A stretch of 64,000 nucleotides of DNA, taken from contig CADBGN010000006.1 of assembly GCA_902794155.1 (NCBI GenBank), forward strand, positions 1-64,000, written 5' to 3'. A program made the position numbers and the translations under genes. The DNA is from an uncultured Bacteroidia bacterium (GTDB lineage: Bacteria; Bacteroidota; Bacteroidia; Bacteroidales; F082). The notes under the pieces are model-generated. The model saw only the letters and a program-made list of their open reading frames with translations. It did no database searches and was not told the DNA's origin. Below are positions 34,291 through 43,489 of this stretch, in pieces. How positions within the stretch are numbered: position 1 is the first letter of the stretch; each line of letters begins with the position of its first letter.

Positions 34291-35508
34291 TCATAGAAAA
34301 CTAATCTTACTTCCCGGCTTGATTTGCTCATAGAACATCAACAAGCGGGTGATGATTTTGCGGTTGTCGTAGGTCTCTTCCACCAGTTTCCTTGCGGCTT
34401 GGCCAATTTTAACGGCGGTTTCGGGGTTTTCGTTGAGGCTGCGGATGGCCTCTACCATTTTGGCCTTGTTTTCGGCAATGATGATATTGACTTCCTCGTC
34501 ATAGAGTATGCCTTCGGCGCCAACTCGTGTGGTGATGACGGTCTTGCCTAAAGCCATAGACTCGATGATCTTGATGCGAATGCCACTGCCTGAAAGCAAA
34601 GGGACAATGGCCACATCGTGATTGGTGACAAATTCCTTGGCATCAGGCACTTCGCCGATGACATCGACATGCGGGTCTTTCATGGTGGTGAGCCATTCGG
34701 GCATTGAGCGGCCGGCCAAATGGTAGACGAAATCAGGCACTTTTTCCACTGTCTTGGGAAGCACCTCGTTAATGAACCAGCGTATGCCTTCCTCGTTGGG
34801 CATCCAGTTCATGGAGCCGATATGATAAAACTTGGGTTTACCTGAAACCTCATATTTTGGGGTAAACTGTTCAGGATAAACGCCAAAAGGAATGTCGATG
34901 ACGGGCTTGGAACAGTATTTTCTGAAGAAAGCAGCATCTTTCCTGGTGATGGCGGCAACGCCATCAACAGTCTCCAACGCGTTGAGTTCAAACTCCTTTA
35001 AGGTCTTGGCCAGATGATTGATATACCAACGTTTAATTGGTGATCTTGTTTCTTTGGCGACGCGTTCCCAAATTTTATGCTCTACATTATGGGCACGTAA
35101 TACAATCATGGCTTTTGAGTGGGCACGAATAGTCTCCACGTAAGGCGCCATGAAGAGCACTTCCAGTTGAACTACATCGAATTGTTCTTTTTCAAGCACT
35201 TCCGTTAGTCTCGCCTTGAAGTCTTCGGAGATGAAACGCTCTACATGGTAAGACTTTCGGGTAAATAGGTTGAGAAAGGCGTACAATGGTTTGATGGCCA
35301 AGTCGACGTCGATGAGTTCGATACCGGTCTTTTGCTTGTATTCTTCAGGAATGTCACTTTCCTTTACGTGGTATTTCTCGTTATTGATAGCCAGTATCTT
35401 GACTTGATGACCTGCTTCGAGCAGTCCAGTGATGATGCTGTTCATTGCCATGGGACCGCCTTCAGAGGCAGGGTAGGGAGGCTTGTTGCAGAGTAGAAGT
35501 ATCCTCAT
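34291..35508 (-). CDS. Glycosyltransferase family 4 protein
   Basis: A 405-aa GT-B glycosyltransferase beginning MRILLLCNKPPYPASEGGP. Acceptor-domain wording includes VVQLEVLFMAPYVETIRAHS and VLRAHNVEHKIWERVA; the donor domain has PFGVYPEQFTP, FYHIGSMNWMPNEEGIRWF, HLAGRSMP and LLSGSGIRIKIIESMALGK with the conserved EX7E-type glutamate. It starts 11 bases after the LptF/LptG-like permease gene ends, so the two are probably cotranscribed. That pairing suggests a lipopolysaccharide or capsule role, by inference. Confidence 0.9.
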   Translation of the reverse strand: MRILLLCNKPPYPASEGGPMAMNSIITGLLEAGHQVKILAINNEKYHVKESDIPEEYKQKTGIELIDVDLAIKPLYAFLNLFTRKSYHVERFISEDFKARLTEVLEKEQFDVVQLEVLFMAPYVETIRAHSKAMIVLRAHNVEHKIWERVAKETRSPIKRWYINHLAKTLKEFELNALETVDGVAAITRKDAAFFRKYCSKPVIDIPFGVYPEQFTPKYEVSGKPKFYHIGSMNWMPNEEGIRWFINEVLPKTVEKVPDFVYHLAGRSMPEWLTTMKDPHVDVIGEVPDAKEFVTNHDVAIVPLLSGSGIRIKIIESMALGKTVITTRVGAEGILYDEEVNIIIAENKAKMVEAIRSLNENPETAVKIGQAARKLVEETYDNRKIITRLLMFYEQIKPGSKISFL

Positions 35509-35519
35509 GATGTAGTGGT

Positions 35520-37007
35520 TTATGCTATTGTTTTTGGCTCAGGGACCTTGTCTTCATGTTTTTTCTTGAATAGTCTTTGAAAGAACTTTTTCCAACTGTC
35601 GCCATCGAAGAGAGCAGCGTCGGTAGTGGCCTTGAAGGTGAAGAAGAGTCCGATAGGTAGCAGCACGAGCGACGAGAGCCACACGCCTAGGAACATGTTG
35701 AGGTCACCGAACACGGCCATGCGCTCAGCGATGGTGGAGATGAGGTGATAGATGATGAAGAAAACCACGGAGATGACCACGGGCAACCCTAGTCCGCCTC
35801 GGCGGATGATACTGCCCAAGGGGGCACCAATGAAGAAGAAAATAAGGCAAGCAATACTCAGCGTGAATTTTTTGTGCCATTCCTTCTTGTGTTTGTTGAT
35901 GTTTTCGGCCTGGGTTTTGAGATCCAGCTTATTGAAGGCTACATTGTCTTTTGCGTTTTGGGCACTGGCGGTGGCCATGTTGGCGATGATGGAACGTGTC
36001 TCGCCTTCGTAGCGGTCGAGTAAGGGCCAACTTAACGGGATGATGGTGTCGACCCCAATGCTGTCGGGGTAAGGATATGCAACGCCTTCAGACGGCACAC
36101 CCGTGTGCAGACTGTTGTAGTTGGCCCATCGTCTCTCGAAGCCTTGTGTGAAGGCCTCCTGCTTGCCAGCGAAACGATGTTGAAGTGAGTCCAAAGAGGT
36201 GGAGAGCTGGCGGATGTTCATCATCTGTTGGTACGACTTGTACATTTCCTCGTCCGAACGGGTCATGTCGAACGAAGCCAAGCTGAACTTGAGTTGTTCC
36301 TGCTTAAACGACATGCGTTCGAAGGGCCGCCTGTCTTTGTAGTTGTCGGGAGTAAGGTCGGTGTAGTTGTAGCCGTCGTATAAGGTGAAGATGATGTTGC
36401 GTTGGTTGGGACTCATCGACATCATGCCCGAGTCGGCTGAGATGATTTTGGTGTTGCCTAAGCGGTCGCTATGGTCGTAGATCTTGACGCCATAGATGTG
36501 GCTGCCGTCTTTTCCCTTTTTTTCCACATAGATGACGTAATTGTCGATGTCCTTGTAAAACACCCCTTCCTTGATGTTGAAGGCCAACTTTTGTCGTTGT
36601 ACATCGGTGAGCAAGGTGCGCCATTTCAAGGTGGCAATGGGGATGAGGCTATTGGATATGAAGAAGGCCAATACACTGGTCATCAAAGAAAACACCAATA
36701 GTGGCCGCATTACTTTCCACATGGAAATGCCTGAAGCTTTCATGGCAACCAACTCGTAATGCTCGCCTAGGTTGCCGAAACACATCAGCAGTGCAAGCAA
36801 TAGAGCTAAAGGTAGCGACATGGGGATGGCAGTGATGGAGGTGTAGAACAAAAGTTCTGCCAATATTTTGATTTCCAATCCCTTGCCAACCAAATCATCG
36901 ACATAAAGCCACACAAATTGCATCACCCAAACGAACACCACAATGAAAAAGGTGAGGAAGAAGGTGCCTAAGAACGACTTGGTGATATAGCGGTATAGTT
37001 TCTTCAT
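35520..37007 (-). CDS. LptF/LptG family lipopolysaccharide export permease
   Basis: Inner-membrane permease of the YjgP/YjgQ family, part of the LptBFG transporter that lifts LPS from the inner membrane. The start is set at 37007 (MKKLYRYITKSFLGTFFLTF, 495 aa), with a TAATTTTG box 21 bases upstream. Three helices lie at about 12-34, 47-77 and 98-120, then a periplasmic beta-jellyroll (NIKEGVFYKDIDNYVIYVEK and IISADSGMMSMS), a long charged insert at about 245-345, and three C-terminal helices with IFFFIGAPLGSIIRRGG. The insert is longer than in E. coli LptG; such lengths are common in this phylum. LptF versus LptG cannot be settled. Confidence 0.92.
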   Translation of the reverse strand: MKKLYRYITKSFLGTFFLTFFIVVFVWVMQFVWLYVDDLVGKGLEIKILAELLFYTSITAIPMSLPLALLLALLMCFGNLGEHYELVAMKASGISMWKVMRPLLVFSLMTSVLAFFISNSLIPIATLKWRTLLTDVQRQKLAFNIKEGVFYKDIDNYVIYVEKKGKDGSHIYGVKIYDHSDRLGNTKIISADSGMMSMSPNQRNIIFTLYDGYNYTDLTPDNYKDRRPFERMSFKQEQLKFSLASFDMTRSDEEMYKSYQQMMNIRQLSTSLDSLQHRFAGKQEAFTQGFERRWANYNSLHTGVPSEGVAYPYPDSIGVDTIIPLSWPLLDRYEGETRSIIANMATASAQNAKDNVAFNKLDLKTQAENINKHKKEWHKKFTLSIACLIFFFIGAPLGSIIRRGGLGLPVVISVVFFIIYHLISTIAERMAVFGDLNMFLGVWLSSLVLLPIGLFFTFKATTDAALFDGDSWKKFFQRLFKKKHEDKVPEPKTIA

Positions 37008-37028
37008 TATTTTAATGAAAGAACGCTG

Positions 37029-37053
37029 CAAAATTATAAAAATTCTATCTTTG
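37029..37053. promoter_or_regulatory. Divergent promoters of the LptF/G permease and PAS protein genes
   Basis: Minus strand TAATTTTG at 37029-37036 and plus strand TATCTTTG at 37046-37053, both matching TAnnTTTG, each about 20 bases from its ATG. Confidence 0.55.
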
Positions 37054-37072
37054 CAGAAAAATAACACGCATT

Positions 37073-37408
37073 ATGGACCATCTTGATTATCTCAAAGGCT
37101 TGAACATAGCCATCACAATTAGCGCCAAAGACGGCGAAATCCTCTATCAAAACGACAGTTCTATCGAAGTGAACGGCGACGCTCGTGGCCGTGACCTGAT
37201 GAAATGCCACAATGAGCGCTCGCAGCAAATCATCCGCCATCTTTTGGACGATGCCGCCACCAATGTCTATACGATTTCCAAGAAAGGGAAGAAGAAGCTT
37301 ATCTACCAGACGCCTTGGTATGAGGACGATGCCAAGCAGGTCGTTGGCGGTCTTATCGAATTCTCCATCATCTTGCCCGATGAGATGCCACATTACGATC
37401 GTGGATGA
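37073..37408 (+). CDS. Small stand-alone PAS-domain protein
   Basis: A 111-aa cytosolic protein made of one PAS-like fold: LNIAITISAKDGEILYQNDSS resembles the first strands, GRDLMKCHNERSQQIIRHLL the helical part seen in PAS_10-type sequences, and KKLIYQTPWYEDD with VGGLIEFSIILPDEMPHY the closing strands. No output domain is present, so it may sense a small ligand for a partner. It has its own promoter, divergent from the LPS permease gene, and precedes the tandem YARHG genes by 58 bases. Confidence 0.75.
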   Translation: MDHLDYLKGLNIAITISAKDGEILYQNDSSIEVNGDARGRDLMKCHNERSQQIIRHLLDDAATNVYTISKKGKKKLIYQTPWYEDDAKQVVGGLIEFSIILPDEMPHYDRG

Positions 37409-37466
37409 CTTTGATTGGAATGGTTTTTGTTTTTGAATATTTGTCTAATCTGTAAAATTATAAATC

Positions 37467-38645
37467 ATGAGAAAACTAACAGTTCTTTTGCTCTTTTTGC
37501 TCTCTTTTATCGGTGCAAAGGCTAATGACGGCGTGTTCTATGCCAGTGGTAACCAACTGATTCCCATCACTGAGACCGACATCAGTGTAAGGAAGGAGGT
37601 GCTCACCATCAACCGTGTCGGTGACCATCTGGAAGTGACGGTTTACTATGAGTTTTTCAATCCGGGCAAGCCGAAAGACCTTTTGGTGGGCTTTGAGGCT
37701 CCTGCTCCTTATCCCGCTTATGAGGAGGACATGCAGCTCTTCCCCGAGCAGCCGCACATGCGCAACTTCAAAGTGGTGTTCAACGGCGACAAATTATCCT
37801 ACGAAGTGGCTCACATTGAAGACAACTTCTATGATACAGATGCCAAGGCTCCGCGCAAGTATTACGCCAACGGAAAGATCAAAGGTCTGACGCGCAAGCA
37901 GTGCTTCGACGCCATGTCGGGCGAGTTTGCCGATGTTTATCCTTACTATTTCGTCTATCACTTCAACGCCCATTTCCGCGAAGGCTTGAACATTATCCAG
38001 CACACTTACGATTTCGACTTGTCAAGTTCGGTGGAAGAGGAGTTCAGATTTGATTATATTCTCACTGCTGCCAACCGTTGGGCCAACAATGGTATTGACG
38101 ACTTTACGCTCGAAATCAACATGGGCGAGAGAGAGTCTTTCATGATGCAACCGACCTTCTTCAAGAGTGCCAAGGATTGGACCATCAACGGTAAAGGCAA
38201 AGTCACAATGGAGACGGAATGGGGCTTGGCCGGTGAAAATGGCTCTCCCTATTTCCATATCCAGGATGGCAGTATCACCTTTAAGAAGAAGAACTTCCAC
38301 CCTGATGGTGAACTCAACATCAACAAGCGCTTGGCCTTGATGTATATGTACTCTTCATGGGAGGAGGGCGATAACGGTCAGCCAGTTGTCGACTTGATGA
38401 AATTTCAGTACAACCACGTGAATCCAAATTACTTTGAGGATACCAATATCTCAGGTTTCACTGCCGAGCAGAAGCGCATCATGAAGAACATGCCCTTTGC
38501 CTATCGTGGCCACGTGTTCAAAGATGCTGGATTGAAGAAGTACTTCGAGTCGACCAACTGGTATATGCCAGATCCCAACTACAAGGACAGCATGGATTCG
38601 TTGACACCAGACGAAAAGAAATGGGTCCAGTTTTGGTCAAAATAA
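37467..38645 (+). CDS. Secreted YARHG-domain protein, tandem copy 1
   Basis: A 392-aa protein with signal peptide MRKLTVLLLFLLSFIGAKA. The first 60 mature residues (NDGVFYASGNQLIPITETDI, then SVRKEVLTINRVGDHLEVTV) form a beta-rich domain, followed by FNAHFREGLNIIQHTYDFDL and ILTAANRWANNGIDDFTLEI. The C-terminal 55 residues (MPFAYRGHVFKDAGLKKYFE, STNWYMPDPNY) match the YARHG domain of secreted or periplasmic proteins. The next gene is a paralogue with almost the same N-terminus. No catalytic motif is seen; YARHG proteins are poorly understood. Confidence 0.82.
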   Translation: MRKLTVLLLFLLSFIGAKANDGVFYASGNQLIPITETDISVRKEVLTINRVGDHLEVTVYYEFFNPGKPKDLLVGFEAPAPYPAYEEDMQLFPEQPHMRNFKVVFNGDKLSYEVAHIEDNFYDTDAKAPRKYYANGKIKGLTRKQCFDAMSGEFADVYPYYFVYHFNAHFREGLNIIQHTYDFDLSSSVEEEFRFDYILTAANRWANNGIDDFTLEINMGERESFMMQPTFFKSAKDWTINGKGKVTMETEWGLAGENGSPYFHIQDGSITFKKKNFHPDGELNINKRLALMYMYSSWEEGDNGQPVVDLMKFQYNHVNPNYFEDTNISGFTAEQKRIMKNMPFAYRGHVFKDAGLKKYFESTNWYMPDPNYKDSMDSLTPDEKKWVQFWSK

Positions 38646-38651
38646 CCTATT

Positions 38652-38842
38652 GGACACGGGACTACGAGACTGTATGACTACGTGACTATGGCTTATGACC
38701 ATGACAATGACTAAGCAGAGCTGTTAGCAATTAGCAGTTAGCTTTTAGCTTATGAGCAGTCAAGCTAATAGCTAACTGCTAAAAGCTAAAAGCCAGTCAA
38801 AGTTGTCATGGTCAATGGTCATGGTCAAAAAGTCCCGTGTCC
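38652..38842. repeat. Nested inverted repeat between the YARHG paralogues
   Basis: Outer arms GGACACGGGACT (38652-38663) and AGTCCCGTGTCC (38831-38842) are perfect. Middle arms hold ATGACCATGACAATGACT and GTTGTCATGGTC words. Inner arms are repeats of TTAGC words (TTAGCAGTTAGCTTTTAGC against GCTAACTGCTAAAAGC). The whole could form a hairpin about 190 bases long. Confidence 0.85.
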
Positions 38843-38884
38843 CGAAGTCAAAAGAAAATGACGTTTCATTTTAAACTGTAACTT

Positions 38885-40039
38885 ATGAAGAAACTGGCCA
38901 TTTTGTTTTTCTTTCTACTCTTGTTTGCCGGGGCAAAGGCTAACGATGGTGTGTTCTACGCCAGCGGCAACCAACTGATTCCTGTCACGGAGACCGACAT
39001 CAGCGTCCGTAAGGAAGTGCTCACCATCAACCGAGTGGGTGATCGTCTTGAAGTGACCGTTTACTACGAGTTTTTCAATCCTACTAAACCGAAGGACCTG
39101 CTTGTCGGCTTTGAGGCTGAGCCGCCCTACGATTCGTATGTTGACATGGCAGAGGTCTTTCCCAATCATCCCCATATTAGCAACTTTACGGTCACCATCA
39201 ATGGCGATCGTCTCGGCTACGAGGTGGCTCATGTGTTGTACGATGATGAGGATTACAGGAAGCTGGACTATTTCAAGAACGGACAATTCTCCGACTTGTC
39301 GCGTGAGCAATGCATCAAGACCATGAATGAATATGAGGGGATGGGGTATCCTTTTTATTATGTGTATCATTTTAATGCGCATTTCCGCGAGGGTCTGAAC
39401 ATTGTGCAACACACTTACGACTTTGAGATATCAAATTCTGTGGGTGAGGAATACCGTTTTACCTACATACTGACTGCGGCCAACCGCTGGGCCAACCATC
39501 AGATTGACGACTTCACGCTCAACATCGACATGGGTGAACTTGAATCGTTTTGCATGGATCAAAGTTTCTTCAGCAGTGTTGATGAATGGACCTTCAAAGG
39601 TAAGGGTCGCGCCACTCCTTCTGGAAAATGGGAGCGCCAATCTGAGCCGATGTTTCATGTCCAAAGGGGTAGCATTAGTTTTCACAAGGACAACTTTCAT
39701 CCCGATGGCGAACTGAATATTAGCAAGCCCATTGTGTTGTATTTATTGCCGTGTGGGTTTGCTGGCTGTGGTGCCACTGAGATTCTGGATTTGGTAAGAC
39801 AAACGATGTGTGACCTTGCCCCGCTGAAAGACAACGACTTGAAAGACGAACTCGATGCCGACCAACGTCGTATCATGAAGAACATACCTTTTGCCTATCG
39901 TGGTCGGGTGTTTAAGAATGAAAAGCTGCGCCGGTTTTTCGAGTCGACCGACTGGTATGTGCCTGATCCCGATTACGTGGATGACATGAGTACGATGAGC
40001 GAGACGGAAAGGGGATGGATATATTATTGGTCTGAGTAA
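38885..40039 (+). CDS. Secreted YARHG-domain protein, tandem copy 2
   Basis: A 384-aa paralogue of the preceding gene. Signal peptide MKKLAILFFFLLLFAGAKA. The segment from NDGVFYASGNQLIPVTETDI through FFNPTKPKDLLVGFEAE differs from copy 1 at only a few positions, while the middle is much more changed (YDDEDYRKLDYFKNGQFSDL versus FYDTDAKAPRKYYANGKIKG). The YARHG end (IPFAYRGRVFKNEKLRRFFE, STDWYVPDPDY) is kept. The N-terminal near identity against a diverged middle suggests gene conversion or strong constraint. A terminator follows, shared with ackA. Function unknown. Confidence 0.82.
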   Translation: MKKLAILFFFLLLFAGAKANDGVFYASGNQLIPVTETDISVRKEVLTINRVGDRLEVTVYYEFFNPTKPKDLLVGFEAEPPYDSYVDMAEVFPNHPHISNFTVTINGDRLGYEVAHVLYDDEDYRKLDYFKNGQFSDLSREQCIKTMNEYEGMGYPFYYVYHFNAHFREGLNIVQHTYDFEISNSVGEEYRFTYILTAANRWANHQIDDFTLNIDMGELESFCMDQSFFSSVDEWTFKGKGRATPSGKWERQSEPMFHVQRGSISFHKDNFHPDGELNISKPIVLYLLPCGFAGCGATEILDLVRQTMCDLAPLKDNDLKDELDADQRRIMKNIPFAYRGRVFKNEKLRRFFESTDWYVPDPDYVDDMSTMSETERGWIYYWSE

Positions 40040-40041
40040 AG

Positions 40042-40077
40042 AAAAATGGGAGCGAGAATTTTCGCTCCCATTTTTTT
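40042..40077. terminator. Bidirectional terminator between the YARHG gene and ackA
   Basis: Arms AAAAATGGGAGCGA and TCGCTCCCATTTTT with a short loop, followed by further T residues. Confidence 0.9.
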
Positions 40078-40095
40078 GTTGTGTAAGCGCGATAC

Positions 40096-41301
40096 TTACT
40101 TCGTCACGAGGTTGTAGGTGTCCTGTGCGATGACGAACTCTTCGTCGGTAGGATACACCACCACTTTGACTTTGGAGTTGGGTGTTGAGATCACGCCAGC
40201 GTCGCCGATGGTGTCCTTGTTCATCTGGCTGTCGAATTCGATGCCAAGGCCTTCCATATTCTCGAGGATGGCTTCACGCATGAACCAGGCGTTCTCGCCG
40301 ATGCCGCCCGTCATCACGATGAGGTCGGCGCCGTTCATCACGGCCATGTAGCCGCCGATGTACTTCTTCACACGGTGGGCAAACATGTTGAAGGCGTAGG
40401 TGCAACGCTCGTCACCTTCTTCCTTGCCGGCGCGCACGTCGCGCATGTCCTGCTTCCCACCCGTGATGCCCACGAGGCCTGACTTCTTGTTCACCAGGGT
40501 GTTCATCTCCTTGGTCGTGTAGCCTTCCTTGTCCATGATGTACATGAAAGCGCCGAGGTCGAGGTCGCCGGTGCGGCTGCCCATCACAAGGCCTTCAACG
40601 GGGGTGAAACCCATCGAGGTCTCTACCGACTTGCCGTATTCGACGGCGGCGATGGATGCGCCGCTACCGAGATGGCAAGTGACAATCTTCGACTTCTTCC
40701 AGTCCATGCCGACGAAAGCAGCGGCTTTTTCGGCCACGTACTTGTGGCTGGTGCCATGGAAGCCATAGCGGCGTACGCGGTACTTCTCGTAGTACTCGTA
40801 AGGCACGGCATAGAGATAGGCCTCAGGTGGCATGGTGCTATGGAACGAGGTGTCGAAAACGGCGGCCATTGGGATGCCGGGGAGCACTTCTTCCATGGCG
40901 TGGATGCCTTGCAGGCTGCCCGGGTTGTGCAAAGGAGCGAGATCGCAAAGGTCTTCGATGCCCTTGATGACTTGGTTGTCGATGAGGACGCTCTTGGTGA
41001 ACTTCTCGCCACCGTGGGCTACGCGGTGACCAACGGCGTCGATTTCCTTCAGGTCTTTGATGACGCCCATCTTCGGGTCGACCAATGCCTTCAGCACCAA
41101 CTTAATGCCTTCGGTGTGGTTCGGGATGGGGAGTTGTTCATAGTATTTCTCGCCATTATATTTATGGGTGAATTCGCCCATTTCGAGGCCGATGCGCTCA
41201 AGCAGACCTTTAGCCAGCAGGCGCGATGAATTGGCATTTTCCATTTCCAGCAATTGGTATTTGATGGAGGAACTGCCGCAGTTGAGGACTAATATCTTCA
41301 T
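40096..41301 (-). CDS. ackA: Acetate kinase
   Basis: Makes ATP and acetate from acetyl phosphate, the last step of acetate fermentation. The 401-aa protein opens MKILVLNCGSSSIKYQLLE and has the ASKHA signatures: RVAHGGEKF with the acetate-site Arg, VFDTSFHSTMP with the catalytic Asp, YGFHGTSHKYV, HLGSGASIAAV, GLVMGSRTGDLDL, and MTGGIGENAWFMRE. Length is standard. It lies downstream of pta in the same direction, separated by about 155 bases that contain a palindromic element, so the two may be separate units or coupled. Confidence 0.97.
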   Translation of the reverse strand: MKILVLNCGSSSIKYQLLEMENANSSRLLAKGLLERIGLEMGEFTHKYNGEKYYEQLPIPNHTEGIKLVLKALVDPKMGVIKDLKEIDAVGHRVAHGGEKFTKSVLIDNQVIKGIEDLCDLAPLHNPGSLQGIHAMEEVLPGIPMAAVFDTSFHSTMPPEAYLYAVPYEYYEKYRVRRYGFHGTSHKYVAEKAAAFVGMDWKKSKIVTCHLGSGASIAAVEYGKSVETSMGFTPVEGLVMGSRTGDLDLGAFMYIMDKEGYTTKEMNTLVNKKSGLVGITGGKQDMRDVRAGKEEGDERCTYAFNMFAHRVKKYIGGYMAVMNGADLIVMTGGIGENAWFMREAILENMEGLGIEFDSQMNKDTIGDAGVISTPNSKVKVVVYPTDEEFVIAQDTYNLVTK

Positions 41302-41357
41302 CGTATTTTGTATTTTACTTTGTTGTTAGATTTGTTCTTCGTTCTTTGGGTTGGTGA

Positions 41358-41459
41358 ACTATGGCTCCTGGCTTATGGCCTATGGCTTGCTTCTCCCAAG
41401 GCGTGGAACTTGTGCCTTTGTACAAAGCGGGCCATAGGCCATTGGCTATCAGCCATAGT
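41358..41459. repeat. Inverted-repeat element of ATGGC words between pta and ackA
   Basis: ACTATGGCTCCTGGCTTATG and GCCTATGGCTTGC on the left face GCCATAGGCCATTGGCTATC and AGCCATAGT on the right, with an inner CAAGGC/GCCTTTG stem. It touches the first base of the pta stop codon. Related to 9461-9555 and 34211-34287. Confidence 0.75.
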
Positions 41460-42469
41460 TACTTCTTCTGCGCAATAGCCTGATTGCAGGTGATGGCGAC
41501 TAGTTTGTAAACGTCGTCGATGGAGCAGCCGCGACTGAGGTCGTTGCAGGGCTTGGCGAGGCCTTGCAGCACGGGACCGACGGCTTCGGCACCAGCCAGA
41601 CGTTGGACGAGCTTATAAGCGATGTTGCCGACTTCGAGGCAGGGGAACACGAGTGTGTTGGCCTTGCCGGCGACGGGGCTGCCAGGAGCTTTGCTTGAAC
41701 CGACTGAAGGCACGATGGCGGCGTCGGCCTGCAGTTCACCGTCGAGGACGAGGTCGGGACGACGCTCCTTGGCGATACGTGTGGCTTCGATGACCTTGTC
41801 GACCACTTCATGCTTGGCGCTGCCCTTGGTGGAGAAACTCAAGATGGCGGTGATGGGATCTATCTTGGCGATGGCCTTGGCTGTGTCGGCGGTGCAGATG
41901 GCGATTTCAGCCAGCTGTTCTGCTGTCGGCATGGGCGTGACGGCGCAGTCGGCAAAGACCATGCGGCCGTTGGTGCCGTAAGGGCATCCCTCGGGCAGGA
42001 ACATCGTAAAGGCGCCGCTGACGCAGGTCACGCCTGGCACGGTCTTGATGATCTGCAGGGCGGGACGGAGCATATCGCCTGTGGTGCTGCGGGCACCGCT
42101 GACGAGACCATCGGCTTCACCGGCTTTGACCATGAGGATGCCGAGATACATGAAGTTCTGGGCCAGGTCGTCGGCTTGCTCAGGGGTCATGCCTTTAGCC
42201 TTGCGCAGTTCGTAGAGCAGGTCGGCATATTTTTGTTTGTCGGGGTTGTTCTTCGGGTCGATGATACGGGCCTTGTCGATGTTCTTCAGACCGAACTCGG
42301 CGGTCATCTCTTTGATCTTCTCGGCAGGGCCGATGAGGATGATATCGGCGACGCCGTCAGCCAAAAGGCGATCGGCGGCTTTCAAGGTGCGGGGCTCGTC
42401 ACCCTCGGGGAGCACAATGCGCTGCTTGTTGGCCTGCGCGTTGGCAATGATTTCTTGCATTAAGTCCAT
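41459..42469 (-). CDS. pta: Phosphate acetyltransferase
   Basis: Converts acetyl-CoA and phosphate to acetyl phosphate and CoA, feeding ackA. The 336-aa short form has only the PTA_PTB domain: RIVLPEGDEPRTLKAADRLL, LIGPAEKI, GLVSGARSTTGDMLRPALQI, VFADCAVTPMPTAEQLAEIA and GKANTLVFPCLEVGNIAYKL. It lacks the P-loop regulatory N-terminus of the E. coli enzyme, as usual in Bacteroidota. A minus-strand TAACTTTG box is at 42530-42537, divergent from the DUF4271 gene promoter. Confidence 0.96.
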   Translation of the reverse strand: MDLMQEIIANAQANKQRIVLPEGDEPRTLKAADRLLADGVADIILIGPAEKIKEMTAEFGLKNIDKARIIDPKNNPDKQKYADLLYELRKAKGMTPEQADDLAQNFMYLGILMVKAGEADGLVSGARSTTGDMLRPALQIIKTVPGVTCVSGAFTMFLPEGCPYGTNGRMVFADCAVTPMPTAEQLAEIAICTADTAKAIAKIDPITAILSFSTKGSAKHEVVDKVIEATRIAKERRPDLVLDGELQADAAIVPSVGSSKAPGSPVAGKANTLVFPCLEVGNIAYKLVQRLAGAEAVGPVLQGLAKPCNDLSRGCSIDDVYKLVAITCNQAIAQKK

Positions 42470-42544
42470 TTTACTGTGTTTGATTGTTGAATGATTATTG
42501 TTTAATTATTGATTTCAAAAATAGACCTGCAAAGTTAAGAAGTT

Positions 42545-42578
42545 TTTGTGTCGGTTTGCAAATAATCCATTATTTTTG
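42545..42578 (+). promoter_or_regulatory. Promoter of the DUF4271 gene
   Basis: TTTG at 42545-42548, a 22-base spacer and TATTTTTG at 42571-42578, 23 bases before the ATG. The reverse strand carries TAACTTTG at 42530-42537 for pta. Confidence 0.5.
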
Positions 42579-42601
42579 CAGCGCAATTTTGCAAGAAATC
42601 C

Positions 42602-43423
42602 ATGCTGCAGTACCCCGACATATTCTATAACCCTTTTGCGGAACACGCACAAGCTGTTGACACAGTGCAAGCTGTCGACACCATTGCCTGCGATAGCGTG
42701 GTGCCAAGCTTCATCACATCCGGTTTTGAGGGTACGCTCACGCCTTTGGTGCGCATGAGTTACGAGATCCTGCAAGGCTGGAATTTGGCCCTTTTAGGGC
42801 TCATGTTGTTGCTCATCGTGCTCAACAAGCAGATGTATCCTCGCCAGTTCCGTCAGGTGTTGTCTGTACCGGGGGGAGTGGCTCATACCAACCAGTTACT
42901 GAGGGAATGGAACCCTGTGCGCAGCTTCCTTTGCGTTTCGTTCACCATAGGATACATCTTGCTCATTGCGCTCTTCGTACAGAAGAGTTGCGTGGTGCTT
43001 TCGCACGATGTGGGTAAATACAACAATTGGTCAGTATTTTGGACCATCTGTGGTTGTATGATAGGTTGGGTTTTGCTTCGTTACCTGATGCTTCATTTCG
43101 TTAATTGGATCTTTGATGCCCGTGACACCGTCGACCGCCAAATGTCTGTCCAATTTTCCATCTCCATTTTTACCCTCATGGTGATGATGCCTATCGTATT
43201 GCTTTTGATTTATAATCCAACAAAATTTTTTGTTTGGATTGGCATTGGTTTATTGGGATTGGCGGCATTGGTAAGATTCATATTGGAAATAATTGAGTCT
43301 AGAGTGACAACAAAAATATCCGTGTTTTATATTTTTTTGTATCTTTGCGCCCTCGAAATCGCGCCCGTTGCAACGCTTGTGACCGCAGGTTGGCGATACT
43401 TTAGTTATGGTACTGTATTTTAG
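42602..43423 (+). CDS. DUF4271 membrane protein
   Basis: A 273-aa inner-membrane protein with about seven hydrophobic helices: LALLGLMLLLIVLN, FLCVSFTIGYILLIALFV, VFWTICGCMIGWVLLRYLML, FTLMVMMPIVLLLIY, FFVWIGIGLLGLAALVRFIL and VFYIFLYLCALEIAPVATLV. The phylum-specific DUF4271 family fits, and it lies just upstream of a hemD-like gene as in many Bacteroidota. The soluble N-terminus (about 50 residues) is variable. Function unknown; the fixed neighbourhood suggests it may act with the hemD-rnpA block, by inference. Confidence 0.82.
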   Translation: MLQYPDIFYNPFAEHAQAVDTVQAVDTIACDSVVPSFITSGFEGTLTPLVRMSYEILQGWNLALLGLMLLLIVLNKQMYPRQFRQVLSVPGGVAHTNQLLREWNPVRSFLCVSFTIGYILLIALFVQKSCVVLSHDVGKYNNWSVFWTICGCMIGWVLLRYLMLHFVNWIFDARDTVDRQMSVQFSISIFTLMVMMPIVLLLIYNPTKFFVWIGIGLLGLAALVRFILEIIESRVTTKISVFYIFLYLCALEIAPVATLVTAGWRYFSYGTVF

Positions 43424-43489
43424 TGAGTTACGCAACGTGTTTGTGGTTTAAAACGAGGGTATTTTACGTTCTTAAAAGAGAAGAAAAAG

